Positions 47,636 to 57,205 of a stretch of DNA of 64,000 bases are shown piece by piece. The first letter of the stretch is position 1, and every line of letters begins with the position of its first letter. The notes under the pieces were generated by a model. The model did no database searches, was not told the DNA's origin, and saw only the letters and a program-made list of their open reading frames with translations. Both the position numbers and the translations under genes were made by a program. This DNA comes from Micrococcaceae bacterium Sec5.7 (GTDB lineage Bacteria; Actinomycetota; Actinomycetes; Actinomycetales; Micrococcaceae): positions 2,232,001 to 2,296,000 of the forward strand of contig CP144169.1 in the NCBI GenBank assembly GCA_039636785.1, given 5' to 3'.

Positions 47636-47660
47636 CCGGTCAGGGCACCGCTGACTCCGA

Positions 47661-47690
47661 TTTCACACCGGGCGGAAGTTCGTGTAGAGT
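47661..47690 (+). promoter_or_regulatory. Probable tRNA-Lys promoter
   Basis: TTTCAC-N18-TAGAGT, the -10 of the actinobacterial stable-RNA type, 65 nt before tRNA-Lys. A small hairpin TGAGGG/CCCTCA lies between the promoter and the tRNA. Confidence 0.45.
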
Positions 47691-47754
47691 TTCATGTCGT
47701 TGCGGAGGTCACTGAGGGAAACAAAAAGCCCTCAATCGATCGAAAACAATAGAT

Positions 47755-47830
47755 GCACCTCTAGCTCAATTGGCAGAGCAATTGACTCTTAATCAATGGG
47801 TTCCGGGTTCAAGTCCCGGGGGGTGCACCA
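47755..47830 (+). tRNA. tRNA-Lys (anticodon CTT)
   Basis: Acceptor GCACCTC pairs with GGGGTGC, the D-arm is TAGCTCAATTGGCAGAGCA, the anticodon loop ACTCTTAA reads CTT for codon AAG, the T-loop is GGTTCAAGTCC, and discriminator A is followed by encoded CCA. Confidence 0.96.
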
Positions 47831-47836
47831 CCCGAG

Positions 47837-47886
47837 GAACAGCCTCTGGCCAGCGGAAACGCCGGTCAGGGGCTGTTTCGTTTTGC
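47837..47886 (+). terminator. Terminator after tRNA-Lys
   Basis: Arms AACAGCC and GGCTGTT, with further pairing inside, followed by TCGTTTTGC, start 8 nt after the tRNA. Confidence 0.8.
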
Positions 47887-47990
47887 CCTAACAGGTTACG
47901 GGAGACCGCTCCGACACGAGGCCCCAACACTTGGCGCCAAAGAAAGGGTTGCCGTCCCTGCAATACGGCCTCCCGACAGAAGTGAGCCGG

Positions 47991-48482
47991 TCAGCCCCGG
48001 TCCGGCGATTCCACGGGCTGGGCGGGCACGGCTCCGGCCACTATGGCATTTGTCGCCGGGGAGGCGAACCGGCTAGCCAATTCACGGACAACGGCCTGAA
48101 GCTCCTGCCGGAGCACGTCGGGATCGATCGAAGCTGCTGCCAGCACCGACCGTTCCATTTCCACGGCTGCCGATGCGGCCTCATTGCCCCGGTCTGTCAG
48201 GGACACAACGTGGCTGCGGCGGTCGGACTGGCTGCGGACGCGCACGACGTGGCCGTGGGACTCGAGCCTGCTGAGAGTTTTACCCATTGTCTGCGCCTGG
48301 ACCCGCACCAGCTGGGCCAGATGCGCTTGTGTCATGGGGCCGTTGGCCGCCAGGACTTCGATGGCAATGACGCCGGCGTGTGTCAGGCCGATAGCCCCCA
48401 GTTTTTCATTCCAGGAGTGTTCGACGAGGCGGGCCGCCGTGGACAATAGGCGCCCGGTGGGCCAGCGATCCATATCAGGCAT
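47991..48482 (-). CDS. MarR-family transcriptional regulator
   Basis: A 163-residue winged-helix regulator. The DNA-binding part is QAHLAQLVRVQAQTMGKTLSRLESHGHVVRVRSQSDRRSHVVSLT, with the beta-wing arginines of MarR. I take the ATG at 48482; a TTG six codons upstream is also possible, and neither has a good ribosome site. It is divergent from the peroxiredoxin gene, 67 nt apart, with an ATAC-N6-GTAT inverted repeat directly ahead of the start (48481-48494), suggesting autoregulation and perhaps redox control of the peroxiredoxin. Confidence 0.85.
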   Translation of the reverse strand: MPDMDRWPTGRLLSTAARLVEHSWNEKLGAIGLTHAGVIAIEVLAANGPMTQAHLAQLVRVQAQTMGKTLSRLESHGHVVRVRSQSDRRSHVVSLTDRGNEAASAAVEMERSVLAAASIDPDVLRQELQAVVRELASRFASPATNAIVAGAVPAQPVESPDRG

Positions 48483-48549
48483 ACCAATAAGTATATCCAA
48501 TTGCCGATTCGTCCTGTTGTCCCCCGCTTACTAAGCTGGAGAGTCCAGC

Positions 48550-49044
48550 ATGCCAACGAGGAGCGAAACTTTGGTTGAAAGACTCATTCCGGGCGCCGAG
48601 GCGCCGGACTTCCTGTTGAAGGATTCCGAGGGGACGGATGTATCCCTCGGCAGCCACCGCGGACGGAGCACAATCGTCTACTTTTACCCCGCTGCGTCCA
48701 CACCGGCATGCGCCAAACAGGCGTGCGACTTCCGTGACACGCTGGCATCCTTGGAGTCGGCCGGCTTTGACGTCCTGGGCATCTCACCCGATCCGGTCGG
48801 CAAACTGCACGCCTTCGTCGCCGAGGAAGGCCTGACTTTTCCTCTACTGTCAGACGAAGACCATGCCGTGGCTGAAGCTTATGGCGCGTGGGGCGAGAAG
48901 AAGAACTATGGCCGGACCTACCAGGGCCTCATCCGCTCCACGATTGTGGTGGACCCCGACGGCAAGGTGGCTGTCGCCCAGTACAACGTGCGGGCCACCG
49001 GGCATGTCGCCAAACTGCGCCGGGATCTGAAACTGGACGAGTAG
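48550..49044 (+). CDS. bcp: Thioredoxin-dependent peroxiredoxin, BCP/PrxQ type
   Basis: A 164-residue peroxiredoxin that reduces hydroperoxides. The peroxidatic cysteine is Cys54 in YPAASTPACAKQACDFRD and a second cysteine, Cys59, is five residues on, as in PrxQ. The usual TPGCT is TPACA here. WGEKKNYGRTYQGLIRSTIVVD is the typical C-terminal region. Divergent from a MarR regulator. Confidence 0.92.
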   Translation: MPTRSETLVERLIPGAEAPDFLLKDSEGTDVSLGSHRGRSTIVYFYPAASTPACAKQACDFRDTLASLESAGFDVLGISPDPVGKLHAFVAEEGLTFPLLSDEDHAVAEAYGAWGEKKNYGRTYQGLIRSTIVVDPDGKVAVAQYNVRATGHVAKLRRDLKLDE

Positions 49045-49159
49045 GCAAGTCCGCCAGCTGGCGGCCTCCCGCCTTGCGAAAGGTACAATGGAGGCTGGCA
49101 TCCGCCGTCGTACGTTTCCTGTTCTTGAGAGTTCATGGCAGAAACGGACCGGCAACCAC

Positions 49160-49241
49160 GCGCGAGTGGTGGAATTGGTAGACACGCAGGATTTAGGATC
49201 CTGTGCCTTCGGGCGTGGGGGTTCAAGTCCCCCCTTGCGCA
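49160..49241 (+). tRNA. tRNA-Leu (anticodon TAG)
   Basis: Type II tRNA: acceptor GCGCGAG with CTTGCGC, D-loop GGTGGAATTGGTAGACACG, anticodon loop ATTTAGGA reading TAG for codon CUA, variable arm TGCCTTCGGGCG, T-loop GGTTCAAGTCC, discriminator A. No encoded CCA. Confidence 0.95.
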
Positions 49242-49283
49242 CAAAGTGTCACGGCCGCGGTCAAACCGACTGGCCACAACAGA

Positions 49284-49311
49284 GGAATCCCGGGCCACCG
49301 CCCGGGATTCC
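49284..49311 (+). terminator. Hairpin terminator after tRNA-Leu
   Basis: Perfect 11-bp stem GGAATCCCGGG/CCCGGGATTCC around CACCGC-type loop, 42 nt past the tRNA; downstream U-run is weak. Confidence 0.7.
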
Positions 49312-49526
49312 GCCATTTAAACCGTGGATTCCCGGCATTTTTACACCGAAACCACGATTTCTCAACAAAATTCCCAGGTTCACCCATCCGTCTCCGCACA
49401 GCGGCCGAATACCCATTGAGACACCAGCCAAGGGGTCGGTGCCCAACAGTCGGAATAGGGCCACGAGGCGACGGACGAACAATTGTCCGCAGCAGGCAAT
49501 GATCGGCACAACCAAGGAGAATCGAA

Positions 49527-50201
49527 ATGCAGTCAATCAAGCGCACTACTTTCACCGTTGCAGGTGTTGCTGCTGCAGCTCTGCTCAGCCTTACCGCTTG
49601 CGGCGGATCCACCACCACGGCTCCCGGCTCGTCTGCTCCCGCGGCAGCACCGTCCGATTCCAGCAAGGCGCCCTCGCCGTCTGCAAGCGCCTCGGCCTCG
49701 ATGGATCCTGCGGCCAACCTCGTAGGTGCAGGCTGCGCGGGCTACGCGGCAAAGGTGCCTACAGGCGCCGGCTCCGTTGCCGGAATGGCCCTTGACCCTG
49801 TCGCTGTCGCGGCCTCAAACAACCCGATCCTCACCACTCTCACGGCGGCTGTGTCGGGCAAGCTCAACCCCAAGGTTGACCTCGTTGACACACTCAATGG
49901 CAGCGAGTTCACGGTCTTCGCACCGGTGGATGATGCCTTCGCCAAGATCGATGCCGCCACCATTGCAACCCTGAAGACGGACGACGCTCTCCTGAGCAAG
50001 ATCCTGACCTACCACGTTGTTCCGGGCCAGATCACCCCCGACAAGATTGTGGGCACCCACAAAACCGTCCAGGGCGGTTCCGTGACGGTAACCGGCACCA
50101 AGGACGCGCTCAAGGTTGACGGTGCCAGCGTCATCTGTGGCGGCGTCCAGACGGCGAACGCCACCGTTTACATGATCGACTCGGTTCTGATGCCCAAGTA
50201 A
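49527..50201 (+). CDS. Fasciclin (FAS1) domain lipoprotein
   Basis: A 224-residue lipoprotein. Signal and lipobox are [19 protein letters not shown], then a Ser/Ala/Pro linker to about residue 60. The FAS1 domain follows, with [14 protein letters not shown] (H1 box, near residue 128) and [15 protein letters not shown] and [11 protein letters not shown] (H2 region). It is a relative of mycobacterial MPT70/MPT83, attached to the outer membrane face. AAGGAG precedes the ATG. A terminator follows. Role probably in adhesion or signalling; not proven. Confidence 0.9.
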   Translation: MQSIKRTTFTVAGVAAAALLSLTACGGSTTTAPGSSAPAAAPSDSSKAPSPSASASASMDPAANLVGAGCAGYAAKVPTGAGSVAGMALDPVAVAASNNPILTTLTAAVSGKLNPKVDLVDTLNGSEFTVFAPVDDAFAKIDAATIATLKTDDALLSKILTYHVVPGQITPDKIVGTHKTVQGGSVTVTGTKDALKVDGASVICGGVQTANATVYMIDSVLMPK

Positions 50202-50262
50202 GTGTCCACAGGCACTCCCGAGCCCGGTCCGGATTGACTCCCCCGGCCCTCTAAGGAGGAGT

Positions 50263-50292
50263 TGAGGCCCGCACCCCACCGTGCGGGCCTCA
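50263..50292 (+). terminator. Terminator after the fasciclin gene
   Basis: Perfect 12-bp stem TGAGGCCCGCAC/GTGCGGGCCTCA around a 6-nt loop. It separates the fasciclin gene from the next lipoprotein gene and supports the later start (50427) of that gene. Confidence 0.8.
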
Positions 50293-50426
50293 GCTCTGTC
50301 CGCGGCTTTGCCAATGCGACGTCTGCCGCGGCGGCTTCCAAGGCGGACCGGCAAGGTCCGTCAACTAGACTGGGGGAGGCCCCGCCGACCAGAGGTGCCA
50401 CCCCGCAGTCCAGAGGTGATAATCGA

Positions 50427-52100
50427 GTGCCCAGCAGTACATCGCGTCGAACGGTGATCAAAACCGGTGCAGTTTTCCTGGCGCTGACGGCCTCGTCATG
50501 CACCGCTGCTCCCCCACCGTCACCGTCATCGCCGTCTGCGTCCCCGGCTCCTACGGACCGCGGCCCCGATGCCACATTCACCTTCGGCACAGCCTCCCAG
50601 CCGCTTGGCCTGGACCCTGCGCTCTCCAACGACGTGGAGTCCTACCGCGTCACCCGGCAGGTCCTCGAAGGGCTCGTGGGCGTTGACCAGACCACCGGGC
50701 AGCCAACTCCCCTGCTGGCCACCGAGTGGAGCGAGTCCAATGGCGGACGCTCCCACTACTTCAAACTTCGCGGCGGTGTGACCTTTCAGGACGGAACGCC
50801 CTTCAACGCGGCCGCGGTCTGTGAAAACTTCAACCGCTGGTTCAGATTTTCCGAGGCCCTTCGCAAGAAGGCACCGGGAAGCTCCTTCAAGGGAGTTTTC
50901 AAGGCCCATTCAGACCAGGCCGCCCTTTCAGTCTTCAAGAGCTGCACCGCTTTGTCCGCCGATTCGGTCCGGATCGACCTGACGGAGCGGTTCACGGGAT
51001 TCCTCCAGGCGCTGACGCTTCCGGCCTTCGGGATCTCGTCCCCCAAGGCACTCGCATCGCAGACCGCCGATGCGCTGGACCAGACCCGCGCCGGTCAGCC
51101 CATCTCTGCGTATGCCACGCACCCGGTTGGCACCGGCCCCTTTACCTTCGGTTCATGGGACAAGAACAGTGTCACGCTGCTCAGCAACAGGAGCTACTGG
51201 GGAGACAAGGGGCAGATCGGCACTATCAACTTCGTCACCTACGACCACCCCCAGACCCGACTTCAGGCTCTCCTGGACGGCAAAATCGACGGCTTCGACG
51301 CCGTCACCGTGGGAAACTTCGATCAGCTGGTCAAACGCGGCAAGCAGATCATCCAGCGTGACCCGTTCTCCGTGATGTATCTGGGCATGAACCAGGAAGT
51401 GCCGATCCTTCAGAATGTCAAAGTCCGCCAGGCAATCGAGATGGCGATCGACAAGGACACCCTGATCCGGAGGTTCTTCATCGACAACACCGCCCAGGCC
51501 TCACAGTTTGTTCCGCCCAAGCTCAGCGGGTTCAACAACAACGCACCCGCGCTGGGCCATGACCTTGCGAAGGCCAAGACGCTGCTTGCCGACGCCGGAT
51601 ACAACGGCGAAGAGCTGAAGTTCTACTACCCCCTGAACGCGACGCGACCCTACCTCCCCACGCCGGAAAAGGTGTACGCCGAGATCAGCAGGCAGCTCAC
51701 GGAGATCGGACTGAACATCCGTCCCATGCCCGTGGACTGGTCCGACGGCTATCTTCAAAAGGTTCAGTCTCCCGGAGACCACGCCCTCCACCTGCTGGGC
51801 TGGAACGGTGCCTATTCGGATGCGGACAACTTCCTGGGCCCCCTCTTCGGCGAGAAGAACGGCGAGTTCGGCTATCAGGACGCGCAGGTATTCTCCAAGA
51901 TCGACCGCGCCCGGGGGCTTCCTGAAGGCAAGGACCGCAACGAGCAGTACCAGACCATCAACGCCCAGATCGCCGTCTCAGTCCCGGCAGTGCCTATCGC
52001 CTTCCCCATCTCCGCGCTGGCGCTGTCCGACCGCGTCGTCAGCTACCCGGCGTCGCCTGTCTTAAACGAAGTTTTCACGAAGGTCCAACTAAGGCCTTGA
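50427..52100 (+). CDS. Oligopeptide-type ABC substrate-binding lipoprotein (SBP family 5)
   Basis: A 557-residue extracytoplasmic binding protein. GTG start with AGAGGTGA ahead; lipobox LTASSC near residue 25. Family 5 marks are RQVLEGLVGVDQTTGQPTPLLATEW, YYFKLR-type beta strands (FKLRGGVTFQDGTPFNAAAV), HPVGTGPFTFGSW and VRQAIEMAIDKDTLIRRFF. No permease or ATPase gene lies next to it, so it is an orphan or serves a transporter coded elsewhere. Ligand is probably a peptide or related molecule; unknown. Confidence 0.88.
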   Translation: MPSSTSRRTVIKTGAVFLALTASSCTAAPPPSPSSPSASPAPTDRGPDATFTFGTASQPLGLDPALSNDVESYRVTRQVLEGLVGVDQTTGQPTPLLATEWSESNGGRSHYFKLRGGVTFQDGTPFNAAAVCENFNRWFRFSEALRKKAPGSSFKGVFKAHSDQAALSVFKSCTALSADSVRIDLTERFTGFLQALTLPAFGISSPKALASQTADALDQTRAGQPISAYATHPVGTGPFTFGSWDKNSVTLLSNRSYWGDKGQIGTINFVTYDHPQTRLQALLDGKIDGFDAVTVGNFDQLVKRGKQIIQRDPFSVMYLGMNQEVPILQNVKVRQAIEMAIDKDTLIRRFFIDNTAQASQFVPPKLSGFNNNAPALGHDLAKAKTLLADAGYNGEELKFYYPLNATRPYLPTPEKVYAEISRQLTEIGLNIRPMPVDWSDGYLQKVQSPGDHALHLLGWNGAYSDADNFLGPLFGEKNGEFGYQDAQVFSKIDRARGLPEGKDRNEQYQTINAQIAVSVPAVPIAFPISALALSDRVVSYPASPVLNEVFTKVQLRP

Positions 52101-52179
52101 CGGAAGGGCCCAATTTCAGTAAGAGGGCCGCGCAGGGATATTCTGTGACAGCCAGAGCCGCTGCTATCGGAGACTGATT

Positions 52180-53685
52180 GTGACCTTCATTTCCAAGACC
52201 CAACATGCCGACGTCGTCCTGATTGGCGGCGGCATCATGAGCGCCACGCTGGGGGCGTTCATCAAGCAGCTCGAGCCGAACTGGACCATCTCCCTGTTCG
52301 AGCGCCTGGATGAAGTGGGCCTGGAGAGCTCCGGCCCGTGGAACAACGCAGGCACCGGGCACGCCGCACTGTGTGAGCTTAATTACTCCCCTGCAGCCAA
52401 GGACGGCTCGGTTGACCCTTCCAAGGCACTCCTGATCAACGAGCAGTTCCAGCTGTCACGCCAGTTCTGGTCCCATCTGGTGACCAACTCGCTGATCGGT
52501 TCCCCCAAGGGATTCATCAACACCGTCCCGCACATGAGCTTTGTGATCGGCCAGGACAACGCCGCCTTCCTGAAAACCCGGTACGAGGCACTCAAGCCCA
52601 ATGCCCTCTTCCGCAGCATGGAGTACTCCGAGGACCACGCGCAGATCGCCAAATGGGCACCCCTGATCGTCAAGGGCCGCGACTCCAGGCAGCGCATTGC
52701 GGCCACCCGCGCGGCTGAGGGCACCGACGTCGACTTCGGCGCGCTGACCCGAGAGCTGACCACCTACCTGGACAACAACGGCGTCGAGATCAACTACGGC
52801 CACGACGTTTCGGGCATCAGGAAGGCGTCCGACGGCGGCTGGGACCTTTCGCTCAAGCACCCGGCTTCCGGGGAACACGGCTCCATCCACGCCAAGTTCG
52901 TGTTTGTGGGAGCCGGCGGCGGCGCCCTGCACCTGCTCCAGGCCTCCGGGATTCCGGAAAGCAAGGGTTATGGCGGCTTTCCCGTCTCCGGGCAGTTCTT
53001 CCGCTGCACCGACGAGAAGCTGGCCTCCAAGCACAGCGCCAAGGTCTATGGCCAGGCGTCAGTCGGTGCCCCGCCCATGTCCGTGCCGCACCTTGATACC
53101 CGGTACGTCGATGGCAAGCGGTCACTGCTCTTTGGGCCTTACGCAGGCTTCTCCACCAATTTCCTCAAGAACAGCACTTACCTTGACCTTCCGCTGTCCA
53201 TCCGGCCCGGCAACATCATTCCCATGCTGGCCGTGGCCAAGGACAACATGGACCTCACTGCCTATCTGATCAGGGAAGTGGCCAAGCGCCACAGCGCCAA
53301 GGTGGATGCCCTCCGCGAGTACTACCCGGAAGCCGAGGACGGCGACTGGGAACTTATCACCGCCGGCCAGCGTGTCCAGATCATCAAGAAGGATCCGAAG
53401 AAGGGTGGCGTCCTCCAGTTCGGCACCGAAGTGATCGCCGCACGCGACGGTTCCATCGGTGCATTGCTCGGTGCATCCCCGGGTGCTTCCACCGCCGTGC
53501 CCATCATGATTGAACTGCTCCAGAAGTCCTTCCCCAAGAACTTCAAGGGCTGGCAGTCCAAGCTCAAGGACATGATGCCCGGCTACGGTGTGAAGCTCAA
53601 CAACAACCCGGAGCTGGCCGCTGACCTTGAGGCAAGCACGGCCAAGGCCCTTCAGCTGAAAGCCGTTCCGGCCGCCGCACGCTGA
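52180..53685 (+). CDS. mqo: Malate:quinone oxidoreductase
   Basis: A 501-residue FAD enzyme that oxidises malate to oxaloacetate and passes electrons to the quinone pool. The FAD-binding start is [18 protein letters not shown], with [47 protein letters not shown] and [17 protein letters not shown]. Length matches the standard enzyme. GTG start with GGAG ahead. Peripheral membrane, TCA cycle. Confidence 0.97.
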   Translation: MTFISKTQHADVVLIGGGIMSATLGAFIKQLEPNWTISLFERLDEVGLESSGPWNNAGTGHAALCELNYSPAAKDGSVDPSKALLINEQFQLSRQFWSHLVTNSLIGSPKGFINTVPHMSFVIGQDNAAFLKTRYEALKPNALFRSMEYSEDHAQIAKWAPLIVKGRDSRQRIAATRAAEGTDVDFGALTRELTTYLDNNGVEINYGHDVSGIRKASDGGWDLSLKHPASGEHGSIHAKFVFVGAGGGALHLLQASGIPESKGYGGFPVSGQFFRCTDEKLASKHSAKVYGQASVGAPPMSVPHLDTRYVDGKRSLLFGPYAGFSTNFLKNSTYLDLPLSIRPGNIIPMLAVAKDNMDLTAYLIREVAKRHSAKVDALREYYPEAEDGDWELITAGQRVQIIKKDPKKGGVLQFGTEVIAARDGSIGALLGASPGASTAVPIMIELLQKSFPKNFKGWQSKLKDMMPGYGVKLNNNPELAADLEASTAKALQLKAVPAAAR

Positions 53686-53754
53686 CACGGCTCCGGGTTT
53701 CGGGCCGGTTCCACCTTCAGGCAACAGCCCGTCAACCCACCAGGAGACCCATCG

Positions 53755-56700
53755 ATGTTCCGGCTGGCAAAACTTTCGCTGGCGAACAGGGCCCTGATCG
53801 CACTGATCACCGTCTTCGCGTCGGTGTTCGGCGTGATCACCATGTCCTCCCTCAAACAGGAGCTCATCCCCTCCATTGAGTTTCCGCAGATCACCGTCAT
53901 CTCAGCGATGCCGGGGGCATCTCCGGAAGTAGTGGACAAGCAGGTCAGCGCCCCGCTGGAAACCGCGCTGAACGGCGTCGAGGGCCTGGAATCCACGTCG
54001 TCCACGTCCCGCAACGGCGTGTCACAGATCACCATGGTGTTCACCTACGGTTCCAATCTGGACCGTGCGCGGAACCAGATCGACCGTGCCATCTCCAATG
54101 CGAAGCGCGGGCTCCCGGACGACGTTCAGCCACAGGCCGTTGCCGGCAGCATCAGCGATTTTCCCATCGTCTTCCTAGCGGTATCCTCGGACAAGCCTCT
54201 CAGCGAGCTGAACGCCGATCTCCTGCGCCTCAGCGTTCCGCGTCTTCAGAAGCTCGACGGCGTCAGGGGCGCCGACGTGACCGGCGGCGCCACCCAGCAC
54301 ATCCAGATCCTGCCCCGTCCCGCCGCGATGGCGGCCAAGGGCGCCACCATCCAGTCCATCCGGAACGCCCTGGGCAACAACGGCGCGCTGATCCCGGCGG
54401 GCACCATCGAGGACAAGGGCAAGACGCTCTCGCTGCAGATCGGCAGCCCCGTGGATTCCCTGGATGCCGTGAAAGCGTTGCCGCTTGCCGGGACCAAGGG
54501 TGCCGCCACGATCGGCGCAGTTGCCGATGTCAGCATCAAGGATGACCCCCGGACGTCAATCACCCGGACCAACGGCAAAGAGACTCTTGCCCTGTCGGTC
54601 ACTAAAAAGCCCGAGGGCGACACCGTGGCAATCTCCCACGCGGTTAAGGACTCCGTTGCGCAGCTGGAGGCCGGGCTCGGCTCCAACGCCAAGTTCACGC
54701 CCATGTTCGACCAGGCACCCTTCATTGAGAAATCCATCAAGGACCTCACCACGGAAGGTCTGCTGGGTCTCGGGTTCGCCGTCGCCGTGATCCTGGTGTT
54801 CCTGATGTCCGTCCGGTCCACCCTGGTCACGGCCGTTTCCATCCCGCTCTCGCTCCTGATCACCTTCATCGGGCTTTCCGCTACCGGCTACTCCCTTAAC
54901 ATCCTGACCCTCGGCGCACTTACCATCGCGATCGGCCGGGTGGTGGATGACTCCATCGTGGTGATTGAGAACATCAAGCGGCACCTGAGCTATGGCGAAA
55001 CGAAAATCACCGCAATTCTCACGTCTATCCGCGAAGTGGCAGGTGCCATTACGGCCTCCACCCTGACCACCGTGGCCGTCTTTCTGCCCATCGCGTTTGT
55101 GGGCGAACTGGCCGGCGAACTGTTCCGTCCGTTCGCGCTGACGGTGACCATCGCACTTCTGTCATCGCTGCTGGTTTCGCTGACCATCGTGCCGGTGCTG
55201 GCCTACTGGTTCCTGAAGACGCCGGCTGATTCCGCCGGTGGACTGGCCGCCGCTACGGCTGCCGGTGGATTGGCTGCCGGCAAGGCCGCCCGGGCCAAGG
55301 CGCAGGAGGCCGAACAGCGCAGCCTCCTTCAGCGCGGGTATCTTCCCATCCTGACCAAAACCCAGAAACACCCCGTGGTAACCCTGATCGCTGCAGCCCT
55401 CGTTCTGGGCGGCACGGCCGCCATGACCCCGCTGCTGGCCACCGATCTCCTGGGCAGATCCGGAGAGAACAGCATGACGGTTCGCCAGGTGCTTCCTGCC
55501 GGCACCAGCCTCGCCGACACCAGTGCGGCTGCCGTGAGGCTCGAAGGAGTGCTGCGGGGCATCGACGGCGTCAAGGATGTCCAGGTGACGTCCGGCAACG
55601 CGCAGACTGGCTTTACGGCCCTGACGTCGTCGGGCGCATCCAACTCAAGCTTTACCGTCGTGACGGAAGAAAAGGCCAAACAGGCCGAGCTTCAGGACAC
55701 CGTCAGGGAGGAACTGGCAAAAGTCAGCGACGCCGGCAAGATCTCGGTGGGCTCCCAGCAGGGCGGGTTCGGGACTTCCTCCACGGTGGACATCACGCTC
55801 AAGGCCGCCAATTCGGCGGATCTGCTGAAGGCCAGCGATGCAATGGTCCAGGCCATGACCGGCGTGCCCGGCACCACCGAAGTGGCCACCAACCTTGCGT
55901 CCAGCCAGCCTGTGGTCCAGGTCAAGGTGGACCGCGCCAAGACCGTGGCCGCGGGGCTGAACGAGCAGCAGGTGGCAGGCGTCCTGGCATCCACCATCAG
56001 CCCCGTTCCGGCCGGCACCGTGCGGATTGAAACCAATGATTTCCCGGTGCAGATCGGCGAAGGAACCCGCTTTGCCAGCATCGACGCAGTCCGGAACATC
56101 CAGTTGCCCACCGGCGCCGGCCCCGTCTCCCTCGGAAGCATTGCCGCCGTGGAACAGGTGGATGTTCCCGTCTCCATTACCTCAAGCAACGGCCAGCGGA
56201 CCGCCAGAGTGTCCGTCACGCCGTCGGGCTCCAACCTGGGAGCGGTCAGCGCCGAAGTGCAGAACCGGCTCGGGCCGGTCCAGCTGCCGCCAGGCGTCAC
56301 CGCTGAAATCGGCGGTGCCACCACGCAGCAGGCGCAGTCCTTCAAGCAGCTGGGACTCGCCCTGCTGGCGGCCATCGCAATTGTCTATGTGATCATGGTT
56401 GCCGCGTTCAAGTCGCTCATCCAGCCGCTGATCCTGCTTGTTTCCATTCCGTTTGCGGCCACCGGTGCTGTGGCCCTGCTGCTGGTGAGCGGTGTTCCGC
56501 TGGGGCTGCCGTCGCTGATCGGCATGCTGATGCTGGTGGGAATTGTGGTGACCAACGCCATTGTGCTGATCGACCTCATCAACCAGTACCGCCAGCCCCG
56601 CGACGGCCGGCCGGGAATGACCGTGGCGGAAGCCATCACCCACGGCGCATGCCAGAGGCTCCGCCCCATCCTCATGACTGCCCTGGCCACTGTATTTGCC

Positions 56701-56991
56701 CTGACGCCCATGGCACTTGGCTTGACCGGGGGCGGCGGGTTCATCTCGCAGCCGTTGGCCGTTGTAGTGATCGGCGGGCTGATTTCCTCGACGGCGCTCA
56801 CGCTGGTCCTGGTCCCGGTCCTGTACCGGCTGGTGGAAGGCCGGCGGGAAAGGAAATCCCTGCTTCGTGACATCCAGCAGCTTCCGGACGTTGCTCCCGG
56901 ACACGGTGCGGACTCCGGGCTCCAGGACTGGACCACCGGGATGCGCCCCAAGGTCAGCGGCCGCCGCGCTGCGCCGGGCGGGGCCGAGTAG
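53755..56991 (+). CDS. RND-family transporter (AcrB/HAE1-like)
   Basis: A 1078-residue efflux pump. There are N-terminal helix LIALITVFASVFGVI, two large loop domains, and two sets of membrane helices; GRVVDDSIVVIENIKRHLSY (about residue 395) contains the paired Asp of proton transfer, and the C-terminal half has VIVVTNAIVLIDLINQYRQ-type TM10. The family is driven by proton flow. AcrB homologues in Gram-positives (SwrC type) export lipopeptides or detergents without an outer-membrane partner. AGGAG precedes the ATG. Cargo is unknown; there is no membrane fusion gene nearby. Confidence 0.92.
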   Translation: MFRLAKLSLANRALIALITVFASVFGVITMSSLKQELIPSIEFPQITVISAMPGASPEVVDKQVSAPLETALNGVEGLESTSSTSRNGVSQITMVFTYGSNLDRARNQIDRAISNAKRGLPDDVQPQAVAGSISDFPIVFLAVSSDKPLSELNADLLRLSVPRLQKLDGVRGADVTGGATQHIQILPRPAAMAAKGATIQSIRNALGNNGALIPAGTIEDKGKTLSLQIGSPVDSLDAVKALPLAGTKGAATIGAVADVSIKDDPRTSITRTNGKETLALSVTKKPEGDTVAISHAVKDSVAQLEAGLGSNAKFTPMFDQAPFIEKSIKDLTTEGLLGLGFAVAVILVFLMSVRSTLVTAVSIPLSLLITFIGLSATGYSLNILTLGALTIAIGRVVDDSIVVIENIKRHLSYGETKITAILTSIREVAGAITASTLTTVAVFLPIAFVGELAGELFRPFALTVTIALLSSLLVSLTIVPVLAYWFLKTPADSAGGLAAATAAGGLAAGKAARAKAQEAEQRSLLQRGYLPILTKTQKHPVVTLIAAALVLGGTAAMTPLLATDLLGRSGENSMTVRQVLPAGTSLADTSAAAVRLEGVLRGIDGVKDVQVTSGNAQTGFTALTSSGASNSSFTVVTEEKAKQAELQDTVREELAKVSDAGKISVGSQQGGFGTSSTVDITLKAANSADLLKASDAMVQAMTGVPGTTEVATNLASSQPVVQVKVDRAKTVAAGLNEQQVAGVLASTISPVPAGTVRIETNDFPVQIGEGTRFASIDAVRNIQLPTGAGPVSLGSIAAVEQVDVPVSITSSNGQRTARVSVTPSGSNLGAVSAEVQNRLGPVQLPPGVTAEIGGATTQQAQSFKQLGLALLAAIAIVYVIMVAAFKSLIQPLILLVSIPFAATGAVALLLVSGVPLGLPSLIGMLMLVGIVVTNAIVLIDLINQYRQPRDGRPGMTVAEAITHGACQRLRPILMTALATVFALTPMALGLTGGGGFISQPLAVVVIGGLISSTALTLVLVPVLYRLVEGRRERKSLLRDIQQLPDVAPGHGADSGLQDWTTGMRPKVSGRRAAPGGAE

Positions 56992-57000
56992 CCCTTCCTC

Positions 57001-57076
57001 CCTGGCCTTCCCTTCCGTCCCCATCCTCCCTCGCCTTCCCTTCCTGACCTTCCCTTCCGTCCCCTGACCTTCCCGT
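57001..57076 (+). repeat. Pyrimidine-rich degenerate repeat
   Basis: About 75 nt of C/T-rich sequence with repeated CCTTCCCTTCCGTCCCC-like units, between the RND transporter stop and the left palindrome. No coding sense. Confidence 0.7.
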
Positions 57077-57142
57077 CCCAAGTGGGTAGCAGCAGACGCT
57101 GTTTTCAGCGCCCGTAGCGGCATCTGCTGCTACCCAGATGGG
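57077..57142. repeat. 66-nt palindromic element, left of the DUF559 gene
   Basis: Runs from CCCA to TGGG, with paired arms GGGTAGCAGCAGA and TCTGCTGCTACCC and core CGTTTTCAGCGC-like. It is identical at 56 of 66 positions, without gaps, to the element at 58133, and both are in the same orientation. Confidence 0.88.
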
Positions 57143-57205
57143 GCTAAAACAGACCAGCCTGTGCATAACTCATCGGGGGCCCGCCGGATTTGCGAGCATG
57201 GGGAA

